NCBI GenBank assembly: GCA_003219395.1
Contig: QHOR01000062.1
Span: 1-14,973 of the forward strand
Reading direction: 5' to 3'
Length of the DNA stretch: 14,973 bases
Source of the DNA: Verrucomicrobiota bacterium
GTDB lineage: Bacteria > Verrucomicrobiota > Verrucomicrobiia > Chthoniobacterales > UBA10450
In this document: one piece after another, positions 8,977 to 14,973 of the stretch
Numbering within the stretch: position 1 is the stretch's first letter
Layout of the letters: the number at the start of each line of letters is the position of its first letter
Program-made: the position numbers and the translations under genes
The notes under the pieces: model-generated
What the model was told of the DNA's origin: nothing
Database searches by the model: none
What the model saw: only the letters and a program-made list of their open reading frames with translations

Positions 8977-10337
8977 TGTCCGCAACCTTTACGTTGAACG
9001 GCAACTGGTACAGCTTCTTCTCGAGACCATAATTAATCCGATTCAGTAGTGACGTCGGATAATCGAGCGACAGAAAATCCGATTTGGGCCGGTAATAAGC
9101 ACCGGCAAACGAAAAGCCATCCACGTTTTTGTACATCGAATTGACGGCTTCATCGATTGAATCACTAGCCCCGGTTACGACCGCCAGGTTCCAGTCGTCG
9201 CCCACGGTCACGAGCCGGTTCCTTTCACGGCGGACATCCCATAGCCACAGATTCTTCTCAATCTCTGGTTTGTAATCGATGCGCACACCTTCGGGTGTCC
9301 GGCCAGTCTCCTCATCTGTGGCTGGATTCAAGAGCAACACCGAACTAGCCACGGTTCCGAGTTTGAACGGGTTCTCTTTTCGAACAACAGACGAAAAATA
9401 ATGATCCACTGACGAACATTGAGCGAGCTCGGTGAACAGTGAGTTATAGCCAGGCCGGTTGGAACAGAATTCGCCGAAATATATTTGCCGGTCCGCTTAT
9501 CGATGAGGAGCGAGGCATCCCAGTAAAACAAACCTTTGTGCTGCTTCGCCATTTCATCGACGATCGGCGGAAAAGCGATCGCGTTGATCTTGTCGCCCAT
9601 TTCAATCGGGAAGAGCAAATTCTGAGAGCACCCGGTCTGGATCGAAATATTCCCGCTGCCGAACGGTTTGTTTTCGAATTCGAGCACGACAGCCAGCGGC
9701 ACGCCATCGTAATATATTTTCTCCGGCGTTATCTCGACCGCGGCATTGATTAACTGTTCGAGGATGAACCCGGCAGAGTTATAGGCCGCCTCGTTCTCTT
9801 TCAACGTCTCGATGATCTGTCTCGCGGCGAGTTTCGGGTCGTCAACATCCGGGACAAAAGTCTTCACGCTGTCATCCTGACCTTTGAGCACCCACAATTG
9901 CTCTGTCGATTTCAGGAATTCAAGCGCCTCCAGCACATCCTTGAATGGCTTTACGTCGGGCACGTGCAGCCGCGGATAATGCTCACGCACTAATTGCTTC
10001 GCCTGATCGCGGTTCTGTTCGAACAAGTAATCGGCTTCGGTGGGAAAGTTGCCGTGGAATAATTTCGGTCGAAGAATACAAAATACTGTTCAGGCTGCTC
10101 GTGGCGCCGCATTTGCTTGATCAGCAGGTCAGCGCGGCGCTTTTCAACCAACCCATTGAACAGAGCCAGCCGGCGCCGCTTCGCCTCGGGATTTTCCGGC
10201 CGCAACTCACCCTCCTTGGCAGAATGAATCGCCGCTTTATCGTCGACCATCCCTACGAAAACTTCGCAGCCTTCCTGCTGGAGTTTGTAGGCGATGGGTA
10301 ATGCGTCTCCCGAGTAGGTAAATATTCGGTATTTCAT
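8966..10337 (-). pseudogene. PurD-like ATP-grasp gene, broken by two frameshifts
   Basis: Three consecutive minus-strand frames (10337-9990, the next ending at 9328, then 9409-8966) join into one protein of about 457 residues if one base is restored at about 10055-10065 and one at about 9445-9455. The repaired joins read FVFFDRNYFHGNFPTEADY and SVPTGLAYNSLFTELAQ, which flow naturally. The product starts MKYRIFTYSGDALPIAYKL and contains a GSGNISIQTGCSQNLLFPI segment and a C-terminal FSFAGAYYRPKSDF segment. These resemble phosphoribosylamine-glycine ligase (GARS/PurD) type ATP-grasp proteins, but it is divergent and I would not call it the housekeeping purD. The pieces share codon character and no stop lies outside the shift points, so either the gene died recently or the assembly has indel errors. 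It is convergent with the amidohydrolase (11-base overlap). Confidence 0.65.
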
Positions 10338-10503
10338 TGCCCGTGAGCGAACGTTTGATGATCATTCAACGGTCGTATTTTTTGCCACATGCCAATGTTT
10401 TTCCAGACCAGCGCGTTATTGGTTCAAGTCCGGTTCAAACTTTGCGCGTGCAACGGAAGCCTAGATGCGCGCGCAGTTCCATAAGTTTCAGACTTGGAAA
10501 GAC

Positions 10504-10801
10504 ACGTAAACGTCCCCGGTGGGAATGGAGCCGACGGGAGTCGAGCGACATGGACGAAGCCCCGTGGGGTGAGCGAACGGGAGCGAGCGAATCAATCGAA
10601 GCCTGGACGTACACACATTCCATGGAGAGTTCTCAGGCCCCAAAAAAAATCACATAAACGTCCCCGGCGGGAATGGAGCCGACGGGAGTCGAGCGACATG
10701 GACGAAGCCCGTAGGGTGAGCGAGCGGGAGCGAGCGAATCAATCGAAGCCTGGACGCACGCACATTCCACAGAGAGTTCTCAGGCCCCAAAATTACATAA
10801 A
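10504..10801. repeat. Two tandem ~145-bp units headed by the tRNA-Arg 3' end
   Basis: Unit 1 (about 10504-10651) and unit 2 (about 10652-10794) are nearly identical. They differ by scattered substitutions and by the length of an A-run near each end (CCCCAAAAAAAATC versus CCCCAAAATT). Each begins with ACGTCCCCGGYGGGAAT, exactly the last bases of the tRNA-Arg gene at 10802-10873, giving three copies spaced 148 and 143 bases. After it comes GGAGCCGACGGGAGTCGAG, which on the minus strand resembles the T-arm/acceptor end of another tRNA, then a GAGCGAGCG-rich stretch and GAGAGTTCTCAGGCCCC. An open frame across it (10494-10832) is just the repeat read through and is not a gene. Confidence 0.85.
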
Positions 10802-10873
10802 CGTCCCCGGCGGGAATCGAACCCACATTTAAGGTTTAGGAAACCCTTGTTCTATCCGTTGAACTACGGGGAC
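10802..10873 (-). tRNA. tRNA-Arg (anticodon CCT)
   Basis: Read on minus it folds as a 72-base cloverleaf. Acceptor GTCCCCG pairs with CGGGGAC. The D-arm is GTTC/GAAC. The anticodon stem AGGGT/ACCTT has loop TTCCTAA, giving anticodon CCT (plus-strand 10838-10840), which reads AGG codons. The T-arm is GTGGG/CCCGC with loop TTCGATT, and the discriminator base is G. CCA is not encoded and would be added after transcription. Its 3' end is duplicated twice to the left in the tandem repeat. The 5' side faces the gene-poor region that contains a recombinase remnant. Confidence 0.95.
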
Positions 10874-11701
10874 AACTTCTTAATGTGTAGTTACTTGTTG
10901 CCATTTAAAGGCCAGATATGCGGCCTCGCCTTGTATGGAACTGTCAGTCATCCGAGGAAATGTCGCCGATCGCACGCGCTGAAGATAGTTCGTGAGCGCT
11001 TGAACGGAAAGGGCAGATTCAAGCTTCCGGACTATGTCGATGGAAGCGCGTGCGAAAATATTTTGAGCTTCCTGAGACCGCAGAGACTTTTCGTGCAGGC
11101 TGAAACAGTTAAAACCTCGGAAAGACAGCGATGCACATCGATGGCGCTTTGGCCGAAGATGCGTTGCGCGCTTCGGATGTGCTCAAAGTGACGCCTTACA
11201 TCTTATTCGACGCTGCGTCTCAGCGATCAATTCCAATGGTCGAACGATGTGCATTGCAGCCGCGGGTTTGACCACGCTCGCACAGTAAAAGCTGGAGCCC
11301 TCCTATTGGGTCCGTACCGACGACGCCATTGATGCGCACGTCGCTGTCATCGAGCAAAGACGACGCAGCGCGACTATCAACGAGTAGCAGATCCAAGTCA
11401 TCGAGAACCGTCGCGTGAAGGGCCGATGTCGATCAGTGGGTCTAATCGCTCAATATTGGAGCACAAACGCAAAACAATTTTCGCGCCGCTTTGAACGCGA
11501 TGTGGACGTTTGCCTTGTGCCGCGGCCATGCGGACGCAAATGTGATCCGGTTCGTTGATAAATGTTCGGTGGTCCACGACCACCTGCCGACTGTCTGTGT
11601 CGAACAACTCATAGAGAGTGTTCGCGGCGCCGCCGGAATACACTCTGCACGGTGAGATCGTAGCGCCGCCCAATCCTTCAGATTGGATGCCCCAAGCTAC
11701 A
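10874..11701. other. Gene-poor region without recognisable intact gene
   Basis: About 830 bases with only short, unconvincing open frames on both strands. One minus-strand frame (11739-11398, 113 residues) can be joined after its stop to another minus frame reading VLDDLDLLLVDSRAASSLLD. That might be a decayed gene, but I recognise no family in it. The base composition is similar to the neighbours. It is best read as decayed accessory DNA next to the tRNA. Confidence 0.5.
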
Positions 11702-11833
11702 ATGGCGGCCGGTGCTGTCGAAAAATGGCCGCAGCACATGTTACGTCATTCGTTTGCCAGCACGCATTACACTTTCCATAGAAATCCAGCTGGCAATGCG
11801 TTGCTACCCGGCCGCCGCGCTTACATAGCATAA
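11702..11833 (+). pseudogene. Remnant of a tyrosine recombinase (integrase) C-terminus
   Basis: The plus-strand frame reads MAAGAVEKWPQHMLRHSFAS followed by THYTFHRNPAGNA. The W-P-x-x-x-L-R-H-S-F-A-S block is the characteristic segment around the second catalytic arginine (R at 11744, followed by H, S, F) of phage-type tyrosine recombinases. After it the sequence degenerates (LLPGRRAYIA, stop at 11831-11833) where a GH motif and the catalytic tyrosine would be expected, and nothing upstream resembles the rest of the enzyme. It is therefore a non-functional fragment of about 35 recognisable residues. It lies about 0.85 kb from the tRNA-Arg gene, a common integration target. The family call rests on a short motif. 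Confidence 0.55.
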
Positions 11834-11864
11834 TACTATCGAAACGATCTAATCTGAGTCTTAG
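11824..11864 (+). promoter_or_regulatory. Shared bipartite motif, copy A
   Basis: CATAG (11824-11828), TATCG (11837-11841), GATC (11846-11849) and AGTCTTAG (11857-11864), 31 bases before the start at 11896. The same blocks at identical spacing occur at 13308-13348 and 14193-14233. ATCG-AAA-CGAT inside it is a perfect small dyad. It is likely a promoter or operator for the downstream small membrane protein and possibly the DUF4142 and copper-protein genes. Confidence 0.6.
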
Positions 11865-11895
11865 TTACAAGGCGGCCTAACGATAAACTACGCAC

Positions 11896-12090
11896 ATGAT
11901 TTTCACCGACTATCTACTACTTGGCGCATTTGCGGCCGCCCTTCTTTACACAGCCTATCGATTGTTCCTGGGGTGGCTTGGCACGCCGTCTCATGAAATC
12001 GAGACCCAAACATCGGACATGCCGAATGACCACACCATCAGACCGCCTCTAGCCGTTCTGGGGACGCGCAATAACCAAGCGCCACTCTAG
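11896..12090 (+). CDS. Small single-span membrane protein, unknown function
   Basis: 64 residues starting MIFTDYLLLGAFAAALLYTA, with one hydrophobic helix (about residues 5-28), then a polar tail. No strong Shine-Dalgarno sequence precedes the ATG, but the shared regulatory motif (copy A) ends 31 bases upstream. The last third (from M at 12019, MPNDHTIRPPLAVLGT) resembles the beginning of a signal peptide and may really belong to the damaged N-terminus of the next gene, so the true end of this small protein is uncertain. I do not recognise a family. Confidence 0.45.
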   Translation: MIFTDYLLLGAFAAALLYTAYRLFLGWLGTPSHEIETQTSDMPNDHTIRPPLAVLGTRNNQAPL

Positions 12091-12182
12091 CGGCGTTCAC
12101 AACTGTTCACGGCCAAACGCAGCCCGCAACCGCCCCGCCCAATGATGCCCAGATCGCCCAGATCGTTCTCACGGCCGACTCG

Positions 12183-12584
12183 GTGGACGTGGATTACGGC
12201 AACCTGGCGGTGAAAAAGACAAAGAACGCGAAAGTCAAAGCTTTCGCTGAGACAATGATTTGCGACCACACCTCAGTGAACAACCAGGCGACTTCCCTCG
12301 CTAAAAAGCTCGGAATAACTCCGGAAGCAAGCGATACGAGCAGGAGCTTGGAATCGGAAGGCGATAAAAAAATGGCAAAACTGAAAGCAATGCACGGCGC
12401 TGAGTTCGACAAGGCTTACATCGACAACGAAGTCGCCTATCGCCAATCAGTCATTGGCGCGCTCGACAAGGTCCTGCTTCCCAACGCAAAAAATGCCGAA
12501 CTGAAAAACCTTCTGGAGAGCGGTCGGCCAATCTTTACCTCTCACCTCAACCACGCCAAAGAGGTGCAAGCCTCTCTGCGCTAA
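12183..12584 (+). CDS. DUF4142 family protein, signal-peptide region disrupted
   Basis: Helical periplasmic domain of the DUF4142 family (PF13628; function unknown, ferritin-like four-helix fold suggested). It carries the hallmark FAETMICDHTSVNNQATSLA, and further on KLKAMHGAEFDKAYI and FTSHLNHAKEV. Family members are secreted. Here the only in-frame start is the GTG at 12183, inside the first helix. The same frame is coding-like further upstream to 12075 (LAAFTTVHGQTQPATAPPND, then AQIAQIVLTADS), which looks like the end of a signal peptide plus mature N-terminus, but it meets a TAA at 12072 without any start. A frameshift between about 12020 and 12087 would restore a start such as ATG 12019. 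It is either a sequence error or a damaged gene. The copper protein follows in the same direction. Confidence 0.8.
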   Translation: MDVDYGNLAVKKTKNAKVKAFAETMICDHTSVNNQATSLAKKLGITPEASDTSRSLESEGDKKMAKLKAMHGAEFDKAYIDNEVAYRQSVIGALDKVLLPNAKNAELKNLLESGRPIFTSHLNHAKEVQASLR

Positions 12585-12605
12585 ACCGCTTTGTTAACGA
12601 CGACA

Positions 12606-12640
12606 GCTGCGCTCTCTCACGTTGAACGGGAGAGCGCAGC
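12606..12640 (+). terminator. Strong hairpin after the DUF4142 gene
   Basis: Perfect 11-bp inverted repeat GCTGCGCTCTC (12606-12616) against GAGAGCGCAGC (12630-12640) with a 13-base loop, 21 bases after the DUF4142 stop. There is no T-run after it, so it may be a weak or factor-dependent terminator, or an RNA-stabilising hairpin, rather than a classical one. Confidence 0.5.
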
Positions 12641-12695
12641 GCGTACTCGATCTGACGTTGATGGCGGCGCGCCGCAGCCGGCGTCCGATTTGACC

Positions 12696-13226
12696 ATGGC
12701 ACGCCGGCAAGGCATTCACTGTGAAGGACCGGCCCGGCCTGACCTGGCTCCTGCTGTGGGTTTGGACACGAAAAAAGTCAGGATTGTTTCTGGCCCCGTA
12801 TCGTTGAGAACACTCGCCTGTTGGGGCGTCGTCATTTTTATCGCTGGCTTTCTCCACGGCAGACAAATGAGCGAGCTCGGGACCCGGCCTGCTGCTTCAG
12901 GCAGTCGCGAATCTGCGCCGGTCTCGCACGCCTCGACTGTTACTGCGCCTGCTCAGACAAAGGAAAGTAATGCCAGTGTTAGCACCGTAACCATTCGGCT
13001 AGTCAAGTTTTCCCCAGAAACAATCGAGGTCCGGCTTGGTCAGACTGCCGAATGGATTAACAATGACTTGACTCCGCACACTGTGACGTCACAAGGCACG
13101 GGAGACCTCAACTCAGGTTCGATCGACGCCGGAGCTTCCTGGCGACACACCTTTACGCAAGCCGGGACCTTTCCTTATTACTGCACCTTTCATCCTGAAA
13201 TGAACGGCACCGTCAGCGTCAAGTAG
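12696..13226 (+). CDS. Membrane-anchored cupredoxin (plastocyanin/amicyanin-like)
   Basis: A type-1 copper protein, probably an electron carrier or copper-handling protein on the outer face of the cytoplasmic membrane. From the ATG at 12696 it has 176 residues. A hydrophobic anchor (TLACWGVVIFIAGFLHG) lies near residues 40-56, then a Ser/Thr/Ala-rich linker, then a C-terminal cupredoxin domain of about 95 residues. Copper ligands are H128 (LTPHTVTS), C163, H166 and M169 in YYCTFHPEM, the complete His-Cys-His-Met set of amicyanin/plastocyanin-like domains. The frame is open upstream to a TTG at 12591, but that would place the hairpin at 12606-12640 inside the gene and add a non-hydrophobic N-terminus, so I prefer 12696. 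The start is not certain, as no clear Shine-Dalgarno sequence is visible. Confidence 0.83.
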   Translation: MARRQGIHCEGPARPDLAPAVGLDTKKVRIVSGPVSLRTLACWGVVIFIAGFLHGRQMSELGTRPAASGSRESAPVSHASTVTAPAQTKESNASVSTVTIRLVKFSPETIEVRLGQTAEWINNDLTPHTVTSQGTGDLNSGSIDAGASWRHTFTQAGTFPYYCTFHPEMNGTVSVK

Positions 13227-13307
13227 ATCCAGCTGCTTGACCGGTCGGTGCAGAACGTGTCTTGGTGTGCTATCTCGGTCTTCGACATTCGATGACGCGT
13301 TGTTCTT

Positions 13308-13348
13308 CATAGTACAAGGTTATCGGTCTGATCGAATATGAGTCTTAG
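13308..13348 (+). promoter_or_regulatory. Shared bipartite motif, copy B
   Basis: CATAG (13308-13312), TATCG (13321-13325), GATC (13330-13333) and AGTCTTAG (13341-13348), with the same spacing as copies A and C. It covers an in-frame ATG at 13338, which is therefore more likely part of the promoter than a start codon. The probable start lies at 13395. Confidence 0.6.
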
Positions 13349-13394
13349 CCAACTCAGGGCGAACGCCGACAGTGAACAAGAAAGAAGAAGAAAT

Positions 13395-13598
13395 ATGAAT
13401 GGTGCATTACTTGGTTTAGCTGTCGTCGTCGCTATCGGTCTCGTCCTTTCGGCGGTCCTTTTCGTCGGAGGCAAACTCATTGAGGCCACCCCGACGCCCA
13501 GGAGAGCTTTTAGTTTGGAAAGACGCCATGCGCCGTGCACGCGACTCGAATTGGGCGATCATCGAAACGATCTGCGCAGTATCATGGAAGAAGCGTAG
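13395..13598 (+). CDS. Small single-span membrane protein, unknown function
   Basis: 67 residues beginning MNGALLGLAVVVAIGLVLSA, with one long hydrophobic helix (about residues 3-25). A basic tail with two cysteine/arginine-rich stretches follows, ending SIMEEA. An AAGAAAGAAGAAG purine run just before the ATG at 13395 serves as ribosome binding site. The upstream ATG at 13338 lies within the shared AGTCTTAG motif, so I reject it. It is similar in plan, though not in sequence, to the one-helix protein at 11896, and both follow the same motif. Function unknown. Confidence 0.55.
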   Translation: MNGALLGLAVVVAIGLVLSAVLFVGGKLIEATPTPRRAFSLERRHAPCTRLELGDHRNDLRSIMEEA

Positions 13599-13664
13599 AA
13601 CAATGTGAACGATGCTCTTCCCCGGTGCTAAAAGAGACTCTTGCTGTAACGGGGTGAGCGGATT

Positions 13665-14021
13665 CTACGCGCTCCGCTCCAGAAATTCCTTTAGCACAAC
13701 CGCCTCGTTGTGTGCTTGATCCCTGGCGCCGTAGATCAGAGTAACGGTTCCTTCTTTAGCTTTGCTCTTTAGCAACTCGAGCTGGTCGCCGTGATCCTTG
13801 AGCTCGGTTTGACAACGGGCGCGAAACGTTCGCCACTTGTTGGGATCATGCCCGAACCATTTGCGCAGTTCCGTGCTCGGAGCGATGTCTTTCAACCAGA
13901 GATCAACCTCAGCCTTTTCCTTGGTTAAACCGCGCGGCCAGAGCCTGTCCACCAGAATGCGGGTGCCGTCATCCTTGTGCGGCAGTTCATATGCTCGCTT
14001 GAGTTTTAGTTCGTGTTTCAC
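13665..14021 (-). CDS. DUF488 family protein (YeaO-like)
   Basis: 118-residue cytoplasmic protein of the DUF488 family (PF04343; E. coli YeaO is a member of similar size). Recognised by the N-terminal block DGTRILVDRLWPRGLTKEKA, then DLWLKDIAPSTELRKWFGHD and WRTFRARCQTEL, and the C-terminal VTLIYGARDQAHNEAVVL. The molecular function of the family is unknown. Start is a GTG at 14021-14019 (GTG AAA CAC), with AAGG about 14 bases upstream as the only Shine-Dalgarno candidate. It is transcribed divergently from the Rnk-like gene. A 7-bp inverted repeat (GAGCGGA/TCCGCTC, 13656-13679) overlaps its stop and may help end transcription. Confidence 0.88.
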   Translation of the reverse strand: MKHELKLKRAYELPHKDDGTRILVDRLWPRGLTKEKAEVDLWLKDIAPSTELRKWFGHDPNKWRTFRARCQTELKDHGDQLELLKSKAKEGTVTLIYGARDQAHNEAVVLKEFLERSA

Positions 14022-14192
14022 TTTTTCGCTGACCTTAGTAGCCAGTGAACTCTTCCGTCCGAGCGTTGTCCGCGTTAACTCGTGACTCAGTTAATACCTT
14101 GGGCATTGTAGCTACCATGAAGCTGTGGGCGGCCAGCGATGTAAAATTCCAATCATCTTTGTTGAACATGCCATAAACCGCCATGGCAACCC

Positions 14193-14233
14193 GATAACAA
14201 AAGACTATTGTTATGATCGTACATAAGTCTTAG
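14193..14233 (+). promoter_or_regulatory. Shared bipartite motif, copy C
   Basis: GATAA (14193-14197, weaker form of CATAG), TATTG (14206-14210), GATC (14215-14218) and AGTCTTAG (14226-14233), ending 22 bases before the Rnk-like start. Spacing between blocks equals that of copies A and B exactly. The rest of the 14022-14192 divergent spacer shows nothing I recognise. Confidence 0.6.
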
Positions 14234-14255
14234 TAACTCGATTGCGAGGCGTTTA

Positions 14256-14723
14256 ATGTCTGTAATGATGAACACGCAAGTTAGACAGTTCCGCCAAGAT
14301 ACCGATGAGATTAACGATCCCATTTATGTCACCAGCCAGGACAAGCAGCGTCTCGAAGATTTGCTTATGGAAGTAGAGGCCTCCGATCCGCGCACGCATG
14401 GGGATCTGAAAGCTCTGACGGGAGAGCTGCACCGAGCTGTCATCGTTGATCCAAAAAATGTGTCGAGCGATGTGATCACGATGAACTCGCGCGCGGAGAT
14501 GCGTGATCTTGAGACCGGCGAGACAGTTGCCTTCACTCTTGTTTTTCCGTCTGAAGCAAACATTGACGAAGAAAAGATTTCTGTGCTGGCGCCGATCGGC
14601 GCGGGAATGCTCGGATATCGCGTGGGGGATGAGTTCGAGTGGAACGTGCCCGGTGGATCACGGCGAATGAAGGTGACGAAAGTCGATTATCAGCCCGAAG
14701 CGGCCGGGGATTTCGACCGCTGA
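14256..14723 (+). CDS. Rnk/GreA-GreB C-terminal domain protein (nucleoside diphosphate kinase regulator type)
   Basis: 155 residues of the Rnk family, which resemble the C-terminal domain of the transcript-cleavage factors GreA/GreB and bind RNA polymerase in E. coli. The N-terminal part has IYVTSQDKQRLEDLLMEVE, then LTGELHRAVIVDPKNVSSDV. The FKBP-like C-terminal domain has VITMNSRAEMRDLETGE, FTLVFPSEANIDEEKISVLA, PIGAGMLGYRVGDEFEW, VPGG and the typical ending DYQPEAAGDFDR. GCGAGG lies about 8 bases before ATG 14256; ATG 14265 or 14268 (in-frame MMNTQ) are alternatives. The shared regulatory motif (copy C) ends 22 bases upstream. The gene may act in stress-time modulation of transcription; that role is inferred from the family. 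Confidence 0.88.
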   Translation: MSVMMNTQVRQFRQDTDEINDPIYVTSQDKQRLEDLLMEVEASDPRTHGDLKALTGELHRAVIVDPKNVSSDVITMNSRAEMRDLETGETVAFTLVFPSEANIDEEKISVLAPIGAGMLGYRVGDEFEWNVPGGSRRMKVTKVDYQPEAAGDFDR

Positions 14724-14845
14724 GTGCGGTTAGCTCGCCACAGCTCTCCAAAAAAAGAGTGTACAAACGCGCTAACATTTTGGTGGAGGGCATGAGTTTC
14801 GAGTGTGTTACAGAACGAAAGCGCCGGAACCCGATCCAGCCAACT

Positions 14846-14973
14846 TCAGCTTTCAGTTAGGCTGCGGCGAGGCGGCGCGAGTTCGTTGCGGATCCTGCTG
14901 ACAATTGCGTCGATTCGCTCCGCCGGCACGTCGATCTCCTGCAATAAAGCTTCCGCTAGTGCTGCCGCGGATT
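14846..14973 (-). CDS. C-terminal end of an unidentified protein (5' part outside window)
   Basis: The minus strand entering from the right edge is open for 41 codons, ending at TGA (14848-14846). It reads SAAALAEALLQEIDVPAERI then DAIVSRIRNELAPPRRSLTE. The amphipathic alanine/leucine/isoleucine pattern and G/C-rich third positions look like real coding sequence of an alpha-helical C-terminus. Too little is present to name a family. The 14724-14845 gap after the Rnk-like gene holds no clear terminator. Confidence 0.55.
   Translation of the reverse strand, partial: SAAALAEALLQEIDVPAERIDAIVSRIRNELAPPRRSLTES

Noticed and set aside
10418..10440. GGTTCAAGTCCGGTTCAA looked like the T-arm of a plus-strand tRNA.
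   Set aside because: No matching acceptor, D-arm or anticodon arm can be folded around it. It is better described as a short direct repeat of GGTTCAA.
10504..10801. CRISPR array or similar repeat-spacer structure.
   Set aside because: There are only two long near-identical tandem units plus the tRNA end, no short regular repeats with unique spacers, and no cas genes nearby.
10494..10832. A 112-codon plus-strand open frame with internal repetition (two similar halves).
   Set aside because: It is the tandem DNA repeat read through and it runs into the tRNA gene. The composition (Arg/Ser/Glu rich) reflects the repeat, and no start signal is present.
10847..11191. A 114-codon plus-strand open frame beginning inside the tRNA-Arg gene.
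   Set aside because: It starts within the antisense of the tRNA, has no ribosome binding site, and its translation shows no domain or hydrophobic pattern that I recognise.
11398..11739. A 113-codon minus-strand open frame, possibly continuing in another frame to about 11240.
   Set aside because: It overlaps the integrase-like fragment on the other strand, resembles no known family, and has no start signal. I keep it only as possible decayed sequence.
13338..13394. ATG 13338 as the start of the small membrane protein.
   Set aside because: The codon is part of the shared regulatory motif, while ATG 13395 has a purine-rich ribosome binding region and begins directly before the membrane helix.

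Overview
The window looks like a chromosomal segment of a free-living Gram-negative bacterium with moderate-to-high GC. Soil-type Verrucomicrobia is my best guess, but no rRNA or marker protein here fixes the taxonomy. Supporting points are only suggestive: an RND efflux system (so an outer membrane), a gltX/tilS neighbourhood, short TTACTCC repeats between genes, and many small single-span membrane proteins.

Left part (1-2386, minus strand): two translation genes, glutamyl-tRNA synthetase (gltX, cut by the window edge) preceded by tRNA(Ile)-lysidine synthetase (tilS). A small one-helix membrane protein follows on the plus strand (about 2514-2681).

Efflux operon (2834-7952, plus strand): a TetR-family repressor, an RND periplasmic adaptor and an RND inner-membrane pump. 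The genes are tightly packed, with an 8-base overlap and then a 15-base gap. They are preceded by a perfect 20-bp palindrome lying just downstream of a TTGACA box and closed by a 15-bp-stem intrinsic terminator. This is a self-contained, probably autoregulated drug/solvent efflux unit that lacks its own outer-membrane factor.

Middle (8191-10337): an amidohydrolase-2 type metal hydrolase on plus, convergent with and overlapping a minus-strand PurD-like ATP-grasp gene. The latter is broken into three frames by two apparent single-base deletions.

Scar-like accessory region (10338-11895): a tRNA-Arg(CCT) gene on minus whose 3' end is repeated twice more at the head of roughly 145-bp tandem units. 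About 0.9 kb further right is a short decayed remnant of a tyrosine recombinase. Most of this 1.5 kb has no intact gene.

Right part (11824-14723): a cluster of small stress/envelope-type genes: one-helix proteins, a DUF4142 protein with a damaged signal-peptide region, a membrane-anchored type-1 copper protein, a DUF488 (YeaO-like) protein and an Rnk/GreA-C-type protein. Three starts in this cluster are preceded by the same bipartite motif, TATYG-N3-YGATC-N7-AGTCTTAG, with identical internal spacing. This looks like a shared promoter/operator of a small regulon and is the most interesting signal in the window. A further coding region on minus runs off the right edge.
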